Below are positions 26,152 through 32,879 of a DNA stretch of 64,000 nucleotides, in pieces. The DNA comes from Phycisphaeraceae bacterium. GTDB taxonomy: Bacteria > Planctomycetota > Phycisphaerae > Phycisphaerales > UBA1924. The stretch spans positions 64,001 through 128,000 of the forward strand of contig JAHBXF010000002.1 of NCBI GenBank assembly GCA_019636615.1, written 5' to 3'. The position numbers were made by a program, and so were the translations under genes. Position 1 is the first letter of the stretch; every line of letters begins with the position of its first letter. Under the pieces are notes generated by a model. The model searched no databases. It was not told where the DNA came from and was given only the letters and a program-made list of their open reading frames with translations.

Positions 26152-26913
26152 ATCGCTTTCGGACGTTTCAGCCGTGACAGCGGCGGGCCGCCTGTGCAGC
26201 GCACCCGCGTCAACCACATGATCCGCATCACCCCGATCCGCCTTGTCGAATCTGACGGGACGCAGGTGGGTGTGGTGGAAACTTCGGACGCGCTCCGCCG
26301 CGCGATGGAGCAGGGTCTTGACCTGGTCGAGATCGTGCCCGACGTGCGCCCGCCCGTCTGCAAGATCATGGACTACGGCAAGTACAAGTACGAACTGTCG
26401 CAGAAGCAGCGTCGCGACCGCGCCGCGGCGAAGTCGACGGAAATGAAAGAACTGCGCCTGGGCCGCAGCGTGAAGATCGACCCGCACGACGTGCAGGTGC
26501 GCATCGACCAGGCGCGCCGGTTCCTCATGCACGGCCACAAGGTGATGGTGACCCAGCGGTTCAAGGGTCGCGAGATTGCTCACCGCGATCTTGGGCTTGA
26601 GAACCTGCGCGACGTGGCGACCGCACTGGCCGATATCGCCAAGGTGGAGCAGACCCCGCGTTGGATGGGCAAGCAGGCGAGCATCATCCTCGCGCCCGAC
26701 AAGTCCAAGATCGACGCGGTGAAGCGCCGCATCGAGAAGGAGAAGGCCGCGAAGATCGCCGCGGGCCTGAAGGTCGAAGAAGAAAAGAGCCTCGAACAAC
26801 TCGAGGCCGAACTCGCCGCGCAGGATGTCGGCGATGATGACGACGGCGCGGACGAAGGCCCCGACACGGGCGATACGGCCGATGCCGGCGAGGCTGGCGG
26901 CGAGAAGGCCTGA
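26152..26913 (+). CDS. infC: Translation initiation factor IF-3, apparent ATC start
   Basis: Binds the 30S subunit, prevents premature 50S joining and checks the start codon. The N domain contains RITPIRLVESDGTQVGVV and KIMDYGKYKYELSQK near residue 80. The linker and C domain contain KELRLG, the DVQVRIDQARRFL segment and KVMVTQRFKGREI. No ATG or suitable GTG/TTG precedes the conserved start. A strong AAAGGAG at 26137-26143 is followed 8 nt later by ATC (26152-26154), in frame. Non-AUG starts (AUU) on infC are the classic basis of IF-3 autoregulation in enterobacteria. At 253 aa it is longer than the usual 180 because of an acidic Ala/Asp/Gly tail (about 200-253). rpmI and rplT do not follow; a shared terminator does. 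Confidence 0.9.
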   Translation: MAFGRFSRDSGGPPVQRTRVNHMIRITPIRLVESDGTQVGVVETSDALRRAMEQGLDLVEIVPDVRPPVCKIMDYGKYKYELSQKQRRDRAAAKSTEMKELRLGRSVKIDPHDVQVRIDQARRFLMHGHKVMVTQRFKGREIAHRDLGLENLRDVATALADIAKVEQTPRWMGKQASIILAPDKSKIDAVKRRIEKEKAAKIAAGLKVEEEKSLEQLEAELAAQDVGDDDDGADEGPDTGDTADAGEAGGEKA

Positions 26914-26981
26914 CGCGCGGCGTGATTCGTGCGTGAAGGGCAAGGGCCGTGACGCGTGCAATCTTGAAGCGGTAAAAAAAC

Positions 26982-27011
26982 AGCCCCCGGCGGATCTCTC
27001 CGCCGGGGGCT
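26982..27011. terminator. Strong bidirectional terminator
   Basis: A perfect 12-bp stem (AGCCCCCGGCGG / CCGCCGGGGGCT) with a 6-nt loop is flanked by AAAAAAA on its left and TTTCATTTT on its right. It therefore carries a U-tract in both directions. It closes infC on the plus strand and the secreted-protein gene (stop at 27067) on the minus strand. Confidence 0.92.
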
Positions 27012-27066
27012 TTCATTTTAGATCAGAGCGCCGGGTAGGGCGCTGTGTGTGAGCGAACGGGTGCGA

Positions 27067-29235
27067 TCAGCAGCCGCCCTGCTCCCAGAGGGTGAAGAAG
27101 AACTCGATGTCGCCGCCGTCGACGCCGCCGTCTTCGTTGACGTCACCGCAGCCTTCGCCCGACTCCCAGACGATGTAGAAGGCTTCAACGTCGGAGCCGT
27201 CGACGCCGCCGTCCTGGTTGAAGTCTGCCGCGCAGGAGGGGCAGCCGCCGCCGTCGCAGTTGGAGATGAGGTCGCCGAAGGTGATGGAGAAGGAGTTGAT
27301 GGTGCCGACATCAAGACCGGCGTTGTCGGTCACTTCGAGGGTCCACGTGCCGTCGGTGGGTTCACCCGTGAAGACGGCGAGGGAATCGAAGGGGCGGTAA
27401 ACGCCGCCCGGGATGGGGTTGACGAGGGGGAGGGTGCCTGAAGCGGCATCCTCGAAGCAGTAGACGGCGCCCAGATCATTGCCGGCACCCTGACGGTTCA
27501 TGAGGCGGGCGAACTGAGAGCCGTTGGTGAGGGTGACGATGAGGTCACCGGAGAAGGTGTGGGTGAGGCCCACGCAGACACGGACGACGCCAACGGTGCC
27601 GCCGTTGGAAACGTTGAGGCTGGTAGAGGCGAAGCCGGGGACGCCGCCGGCGAAGTCAGGGATGGCGATGGGGAAGGAGTCCTGGGAATCGAAGGTGTCG
27701 CCCAGGGAGACCTCGTTGCAGCGGGCGCTGTCGCCGAGGTACGAGCCGCCGCGGTTATCGCACTGCGCCGCGGTGAGAACTTCGCAGCCGGTGTCGAGGC
27801 AGCAGGCGCCGGTGGGGATGCAGGAGATGGTGGGGGTGCAGGTGTTGAAGGTGTCCTGCACGGTGAGGGTGAAGTCGCCGCGACCGGCGCTGAAGCCGTG
27901 GACGAGGATGTAGTAGGTAGCACCTTCCTGCGAGCAGAAGGTGACGCTGGAGCGCAGGCCGCAGGAATCGTCGTTGCCGCCGATGCAGGTCATGGGGCTG
28001 GCGGAGCAATCGCCGCAGTAGACCGAGAGGCGGGTGTCGTAGAGGGCACCGCTGCTGGAGCAGGTGTCGGCGGTGAGGGTGTTGCCGTTGCCGATGACCT
28101 TGTACCAGAGGCCGCCGCTGCTGAGGGTCTGACCGGCGCAGACGCCGGCTTCAGGGTTGGGGGTCGCGCTGCAGGTGTTGCCGCTCACGAAGTCGCCGAT
28201 GTTCATGAGGATGGCATCAGCGCAGAAGTCGTTCTCCGGGGTGGTGGGTGAGGCGCAGATGCAGCCAGAGCAGGCCGTGCCGTCGCCGATGTAGGTGCCG
28301 CCGGCGAAGGTGCAGTCGGCCTCGGTGATGAAGAAGCAGCCGTCCTCGGTGCAGCAGGCGCCCGAGGGGGGGTTGATGATGTTGAAGGTGATCTGCCCGA
28401 AGCCGGTGCGGCTCTGCGGGGCGGTTTCCTGGATGGTGAAGGGGAGGTTGTAGGTGCCGGCACCGAAGCCGGAGGAGACAGTGTCAGAATACTGGAAGAT
28501 GCCGGGTGAGAACTCGGTCATCGAGATGTTGCTGCCCATGCCCAGCGAGGAGAGGTCAACGGTGACCGTGTGAGCCGTGCTGGTGGGGTTGGCGCCGGGG
28601 ACGACGCTCACCTGGAAGGTGACGAAGGTGTTCTGGTCGTTGCGGGCCGTGGCGGGTGTGGCAGAGCCGACGCCGCTGGGGTTGGAGGGATCGACGCCGC
28701 GGAAATACTCGATGCGGTAATCGACAGTACCTGTACGCGTGTGTGTGGAGGTGATGTTCCAGCCCGTGAGGCCGAAGGAAGTGCCGCCGAAGCCGGTGAT
28801 GCCCAGCCAGTACTCGCCGGGGGCGAGGTCGGCGCCGTCGCGGCCGTTGTGGACCGCACCGGTGCCGATGGCGGGGCGGGTGTTGATGTTGTCGCCGAAG
28901 GAGAGGCTGCTCCAGAGGGCGGGGCCGTCGTCATCGTCGAAGGCGATGCGGTTGCCGGAGGCGTCGTAGAGGCCGATCATGGAGTCGCCGCCGGTCAGGG
29001 TGCCGGAGGTGGTGTCGATGTCGAGGAAGTCACCGGCGGCGCGGCTGACGCCGGGGATGGTGAACTTGACCCAAGCGACACGGATGCCGGCGCCGGAGTT
29101 AATGGACGTGACGGTGTTGAAATAGGTGCTCGAGACGAGCGTGCCCTCGTCGATCTCGGGCGTCGGCTGGGCCAACGCGGTGCCCGTGGCGAGCGCGAGC
29201 GCACAGCCACCCATCAGAAACTTCTTGAGACTCAT
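27067..29235 (-). CDS. Secreted multidomain protein with P-domain and dockerin-like tail (copy A)
   Basis: A 722-aa exported protein; ATG 29235 has AGAGGA upstream and a promoter at 29339-29367. The signal peptide ends in ALAQ. Residues about 22-180 are a beta-sandwich with Asp-rich loops (IAFDDDDGPALWSS). About 190-285 is an Ig-like module. Then comes a Cys-rich unit GACCTEDGC, a PPC-like domain (LSVYCGDC...GGNDDSCGLRS...GATYYILVHGF), and a second Cys-rich unit GACCLDTGC. About 535-650 is a proprotein-convertase-type P domain (GLTHTFSGDLIVTL ... GTWTLEVTDNAG). The tail has two DFNQDGGVDG / DVNEDGGVDG units and ends GGC. It looks structural or adhesive; no catalytic domain is visible. It is a near-duplicate of the gene at 29479-32589. 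Confidence 0.85.
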   Translation of the reverse strand: MSLKKFLMGGCALALATGTALAQPTPEIDEGTLVSSTYFNTVTSINSGAGIRVAWVKFTIPGVSRAAGDFLDIDTTSGTLTGGDSMIGLYDASGNRIAFDDDDGPALWSSLSFGDNINTRPAIGTGAVHNGRDGADLAPGEYWLGITGFGGTSFGLTGWNITSTHTRTGTVDYRIEYFRGVDPSNPSGVGSATPATARNDQNTFVTFQVSVVPGANPTSTAHTVTVDLSSLGMGSNISMTEFSPGIFQYSDTVSSGFGAGTYNLPFTIQETAPQSRTGFGQITFNIINPPSGACCTEDGCFFITEADCTFAGGTYIGDGTACSGCICASPTTPENDFCADAILMNIGDFVSGNTCSATPNPEAGVCAGQTLSSGGLWYKVIGNGNTLTADTCSSSGALYDTRLSVYCGDCSASPMTCIGGNDDSCGLRSSVTFCSQEGATYYILVHGFSAGRGDFTLTVQDTFNTCTPTISCIPTGACCLDTGCEVLTAAQCDNRGGSYLGDSARCNEVSLGDTFDSQDSFPIAIPDFAGGVPGFASTSLNVSNGGTVGVVRVCVGLTHTFSGDLIVTLTNGSQFARLMNRQGAGNDLGAVYCFEDAASGTLPLVNPIPGGVYRPFDSLAVFTGEPTDGTWTLEVTDNAGLDVGTINSFSITFGDLISNCDGGGCPSCAADFNQDGGVDGSDVEAFYIVWESGEGCGDVNEDGGVDGGDIEFFFTLWEQGGC
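27822..29235 (-). repeat. Long direct repeat, copy in gene A (1.41 kb)
   Basis: This stretch aligns without a net indel to 31176-32589, at a constant offset of 3,354 nt checked at both ends and in the middle, with scattered substitutions. It covers the signal peptide through the PPC-like domain. About 596 nt of it (27780-28375 on the left side) also matches 30258-30853 at a constant offset of 2,478. Confidence 0.88.
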
Positions 29236-29338
29236 AGATCCTCTCTTTGCAACGACGGACTAACACCAGAACAACGCGCGAGGGCGCACAACGAGTCCGG
29301 GCCGACCAACACGACGTGGAGGAAGCCCCGGTTCCCCC

Positions 29339-29367
29339 AGAATACCAAGATGATGCACAAATAGCAA
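29339..29367 (-). promoter_or_regulatory. Predicted promoter of secreted protein A
   Basis: On the minus strand TTGCTA (29362-29367) and TATTCT (29339-29344) are 17 nt apart. They lie in an AT-rich patch about 105 nt upstream of the ATG at 29235, and downstream of the terminator of the preceding gene. Confidence 0.6.
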
Positions 29368-29412
29368 CGAAATCTGCAAAAATCTGACCGGAAGCCCGGG
29401 CGAAAGCAGAAA

Positions 29413-29442
29413 GGCCCGGCCGCGCGGATGCGCGGCCGGGCC
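29413..29442 (-). terminator. Terminator of secreted protein B gene
   Basis: A perfect 13-bp stem (GGCCCGGCCGCGC / GCGCGGCCGGGCC) with a 4-nt GGAT loop is followed on the minus strand by TTTCTGCTTT. It lies 37 nt after the stop of the minus-strand gene at 29479, which separates the two paralogues into distinct transcripts. Confidence 0.88.
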
Positions 29443-29478
29443 AGGAGTGACACAGAAGCGTGGTTATCGGGACTGCGA

Positions 29479-32400
29479 TCAGCAGCCGCCCTGCTCCCAG
29501 AGGGTGAAGAAGAACTCGATGTCGCCGCCGTCGACGCCGCCGTCTTCGTTGACGTCGCCGCAGGCTTCACCTGTCTCCCAAACGATGTAGAAGGCTTCGA
29601 CGTCTGAACCGTCGACGCCGCCGTCCTGGTTGAAGTCGGCCGCGCATGCGGGGCAGCCGCCGCCGCAGTTGTCGGTCACTTCGAACTCTTCGAAGGAGAA
29701 GGAGTTGACGGTGCCCAGGTCGAGGCCCGCGTTGTCGCTGACGGTCAGGATCCAGGTGCCGGTGAGGTTCTCGCCGTCGAAGTCGGCGAGCGATGGGAAG
29801 GGGAGCCCGCCGTCAAGGGCGCGGGCGGGGCGGTAGAGGCCGCTGCGGAGCACATAGGCGGTGTCGCCCAGCGCGGCTTCGGCCCAGATGTCCCCTTCGG
29901 CGCTGTCGTTGAAGCAGTAGACGCCGCCGAGGTTGCTGGAGTCACCGACTGCGCCAGGAATGAGCGCACCGACGCGGTCGATGAGGGTGACGATGGTGCC
30001 GCTGGGAGACTGGATGGTGATGATGAGGTCGCCAACCCAGGTGTGGGTGAGGCCGACGCAGACGGCGGTGCCGCTGGTGAAGGTGCCGCTGTTGAAGGAG
30101 ATGAAGGACTGGATGCCGGCGGGGCTGTTGTCAGGGATCGGCAGCGGGAAGGGGTCGTTCGATGTGCCAAGCACAACGCCCTGACCGATGGTACGGCATT
30201 CAGCGCCATCACCGAGGTAAGAGCCGCCGCGGCTGTTGCAGGCATCGGCGGTGAGGGTTTCACAGCCGGTGTCGAGGCAGCAGGCGCCGGTGGGGATGCA
30301 GGAGATGGTGGGGGTGCAGGTGTTGAAGGTGTCCTGCACGGTGAGGGTGAAGTCGCCGCGCCCGGCGCCGAAGCCGTGGACGAGGATGTAGTAGGTAGCG
30401 CCTTCCTGCGAGCAGAAGGTGACGCTGGAGCGGAGGCCGCAGGCGTCGTCGTTGCCGCCGATGCAGGTCAAGGGGGTGGCGTTGCAATCGCCGCAGTAGA
30501 CCGAGAGGCGGGTGTCGTAGATCGCGCCGCTGCTGGAGCAGGTGTCGGCGGTGAGGGTGTTGCCGTTGCCGATGACTTTGTACCAGAGGCCGCCGCTGCT
30601 GAGGGTTTGACCGGCGCAGACGCCGGCTTCGGTGTTGATCGAAGCGCTGCAGGTGTTGCCGCTCACGAAGTCGCCGATGTTCATGAGGATGGCATCAGCG
30701 CAGAAGTCGTTCTCCGGGGTGGTGGGTGAGGCGCAGATGCAGCCAGAGCAGGCCGTGCCGTCGCCGATGTAGGTGCCGCCGGCGAAGGTGCAGTCGGCCT
30801 GGGTGATGAAGAAGCAGCCGTCCTCGGTGCAGCAGGCACCCGAGGGGGGGTTGATGACGTTGTAGGTGATGCTGCCGGAGCCGGTGCGGCTCTGGGGGGC
30901 GGTCTCCTGGATGGTGAAGGGAAGGTTGTACGCGCCGGCGCCGAAGCCGGGTGCGACGGTGTCGGAGTGCTGGAAGACGTTGGTGGAGGTCTCGATCATG
31001 GTCTGCGAGGCCGAGAGGCCCAGCGAGGAGAGATCGATGGTGACGGTGTGTGCGGTGCTGTCAGGGTTGACGGCGGGCGTGACGTTGACCTGGAAGGTGA
31101 CGAAGGTGTTCTGGTCGTTGCGGCCGAAGTTGGGTGTGGCCGTGCCCGTGCCGGTCGGAACGCCGATGGGGCCGCACTGGATGGTGGGGGTGCAGGGGTT
31201 GAAGGAATCCTGCACGGTGAGGGTGAAGTCGCCGCGACCGGCGCTGAAGCCGTGGACGAGGATGTAGTAGGTGGCGCCGGCCTGCGTGCAGAAGGTGACG
31301 CGGGAGCGCAGGCCGCAGGAATCGTCGTTGCCGCCGATGCAGGTCATGGGGCTGGCGTTGCAATCGCCGCAGTAGACCGAGAGGCGGGTGTCGTAGATCG
31401 CGCCGCTGCTGGAGCAGGTGTCGGCGGTGAGGGTGTTGCCGTTGCCGATGACTTTGTACCAGAGGCCGCCGCTGCTGAGGGTCTGACCGGCGCAGACGCC
31501 GGCTTCAGGGTTGGGGGTCGCGCTGCAGGTGTTGCCGCTCACGAAGTCACCGATGTTCATGAGGATGGCATCAACGCAGAAGTCGTTCTCTGGCGTAGTG
31601 GGCGAAGCGCAGATGCAGCCGGTGCAGGTTGTGCCGTCGCCGATGTAGGTGCCGCCGGCGAAGTTGCAGTCAGACTCGGTGATGAAGAAGCAGCCGTCCT
31701 CGGTGCAGCAGGCGCCCGAGGGGGGGTTGATGATGTTGAAGGTGATCTGCCCGAAGCCGGTGCGGCTCTGCGGGGCGGTTTCCTGGATGGTGAAGGGGAG
31801 GTTGTAGGTGCCGGCACCGAAGCCGGAGGAGACAGTGTCAGAATACTGGAAGATGCCAGGTGAGAACTCGGTCATCGAGATGCTGCTGCCCATGCCCAGC
31901 GAGGAGAGGTCAACGGTGACCGTGTGAGCCGTGCTGGTGGGGTTGGCACCGGGGACGACGCTCACCTGGAAGGTGACGAAGGTGTTCTGGTCGTTGCGGG
32001 CTGTGGCGGGTGTGGCAGAGCCGACGCCGCTGGGGTTGGAGGGATCGACGCCGCGGTAATACTCGATGCGGTAATCGACAGTACCTGTACGCGTATGGGT
32101 CGAGGTGATGTTCCAGCCCGTGAGGCCGAAGGAGGTGCCGCCGAAGCCGGTGATGCCCAGCCAGTACTCGCCGGGGGCGAGGTCGGCGCCGTCGCGGCCG
32201 TTGTGGACCACACCGGTGCCGATGGCGGGGCGGGTGTTGATGTTGTCGCCGAAGGAGAGGCTGCTCCAGAGGGCGGGGCCGTCGTCATCGTCGAAGGCGA
32301 TGCGGTTGCCGGAGGCGTCGTAGAGGCCGATCATGGAGTCGCCGCCGGTCAGGGTGCCGGAGGTGGTGTCGATGTCGAGGAAGTCACCGGCGGCGCGGCT

Positions 32401-32589
32401 GACGCCGGGGATGGTGAACTTGACCCAGGCGACACGGATGCCGGCGCCGGCGTTAATGGACGTGACGGTGTTGAAATAGGTGCTCGAGACGAGCGTGCCC
32501 TCGTCGATCTCGGGCGTTGGCTGGGCCAACGCGGTGGCGGTGGCCGCGGCGAGTGCGCAGCCCGCCAATAGGTGCTTCTTCCAGTTCAT
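29479..32589 (-). CDS. Secreted multidomain protein with P-domain and dockerin-like tail (copy B, expanded)
   Basis: A 1036-aa paralogue of the neighbouring gene. The start is ATG 32589 (AGAGGATGT before it), with the signal peptide MNWKKHLLAGCALAAATATA. The domain order matches copy A up to the first PPC-like domain. A second complete block of Ig-like module, GACCTEDGC unit and PPC-like domain follows, from an in-frame 876-bp tandem duplication. The GACCLDTGC unit, P domain (GLTHTWVGDLIITIQS ... GTWILTVSDNAG) and two dockerin-like units ending GGC complete it. The P domain and the tail have diverged more from copy A than the first half has. The product is probably an exported surface or matrix protein; function unknown. 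Confidence 0.85.
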   Translation of the reverse strand: MNWKKHLLAGCALAAATATALAQPTPEIDEGTLVSSTYFNTVTSINAGAGIRVAWVKFTIPGVSRAAGDFLDIDTTSGTLTGGDSMIGLYDASGNRIAFDDDDGPALWSSLSFGDNINTRPAIGTGVVHNGRDGADLAPGEYWLGITGFGGTSFGLTGWNITSTHTRTGTVDYRIEYYRGVDPSNPSGVGSATPATARNDQNTFVTFQVSVVPGANPTSTAHTVTVDLSSLGMGSSISMTEFSPGIFQYSDTVSSGFGAGTYNLPFTIQETAPQSRTGFGQITFNIINPPSGACCTEDGCFFITESDCNFAGGTYIGDGTTCTGCICASPTTPENDFCVDAILMNIGDFVSGNTCSATPNPEAGVCAGQTLSSGGLWYKVIGNGNTLTADTCSSSGAIYDTRLSVYCGDCNASPMTCIGGNDDSCGLRSRVTFCTQAGATYYILVHGFSAGRGDFTLTVQDSFNPCTPTIQCGPIGVPTGTGTATPNFGRNDQNTFVTFQVNVTPAVNPDSTAHTVTIDLSSLGLSASQTMIETSTNVFQHSDTVAPGFGAGAYNLPFTIQETAPQSRTGSGSITYNVINPPSGACCTEDGCFFITQADCTFAGGTYIGDGTACSGCICASPTTPENDFCADAILMNIGDFVSGNTCSASINTEAGVCAGQTLSSGGLWYKVIGNGNTLTADTCSSSGAIYDTRLSVYCGDCNATPLTCIGGNDDACGLRSSVTFCSQEGATYYILVHGFGAGRGDFTLTVQDTFNTCTPTISCIPTGACCLDTGCETLTADACNSRGGSYLGDGAECRTIGQGVVLGTSNDPFPLPIPDNSPAGIQSFISFNSGTFTSGTAVCVGLTHTWVGDLIITIQSPSGTIVTLIDRVGALIPGAVGDSSNLGGVYCFNDSAEGDIWAEAALGDTAYVLRSGLYRPARALDGGLPFPSLADFDGENLTGTWILTVSDNAGLDLGTVNSFSFEEFEVTDNCGGGCPACAADFNQDGGVDGSDVEAFYIVWETGEACGDVNEDGGVDGGDIEFFFTLWEQGGC
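30300..32051 (-). repeat. In-frame tandem duplication of 876 bp (two units)
   Basis: Positions 30300-31175 and 31176-32051 are homologous at a constant spacing of 876 nt (292 codons). I checked this at the GGTGTTCTGG block (31101 vs 31977) and from the offsets of both units to copy A. The PPC/Cys-rich part is almost identical; the Ig-like part has diverged. Confidence 0.82.
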
Positions 32590-32705
32590 ACATCCTCTCT
32601 TTCTGTGAACCCCAAACGAGCTCGTCGCGCACACGGCAGACGACGGTGCGAGAGGGCCCCGCCGGCAACGAGCGATGCCGTGGAATGCGGGGCGACCCTA
32701 AACCC

Positions 32706-32734
32706 AGCATACAGGAAATGGCATGGGCTTGCAA
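32706..32734 (-). promoter_or_regulatory. Predicted promoter of secreted protein B
   Basis: On the minus strand TTGCAA (32729-32734) and TATGCT (32706-32711) are 17 nt apart. The 5' untranslated region would be about 110 nt. The region is unusually AT-rich (TAACACGAATTCGTTCGAAT nearby). Confidence 0.6.
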
Positions 32735-32879
32735 TGCCAGATAACACGAATTCGTTCGAATTTCGACTTTGAATGGAACTGGGGAGACAGAGGATGAGGG
32801 GTCGCCACGGGCGCGGCGTGGCTAATCGATTCTAGAAGTCTGGGGAAAATGTTCGGGCGCTGCGAGGTGCCGAGGGGGC

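Noticed and set aside
27559..28251. Plus-strand open frames within the secreted dockerin-tailed genes (230-260 aa)
   Set aside because: They are rich in Gly/Ala/Val/Glu and repeat in step with the duplicated minus-strand genes, which shows they are shadows.
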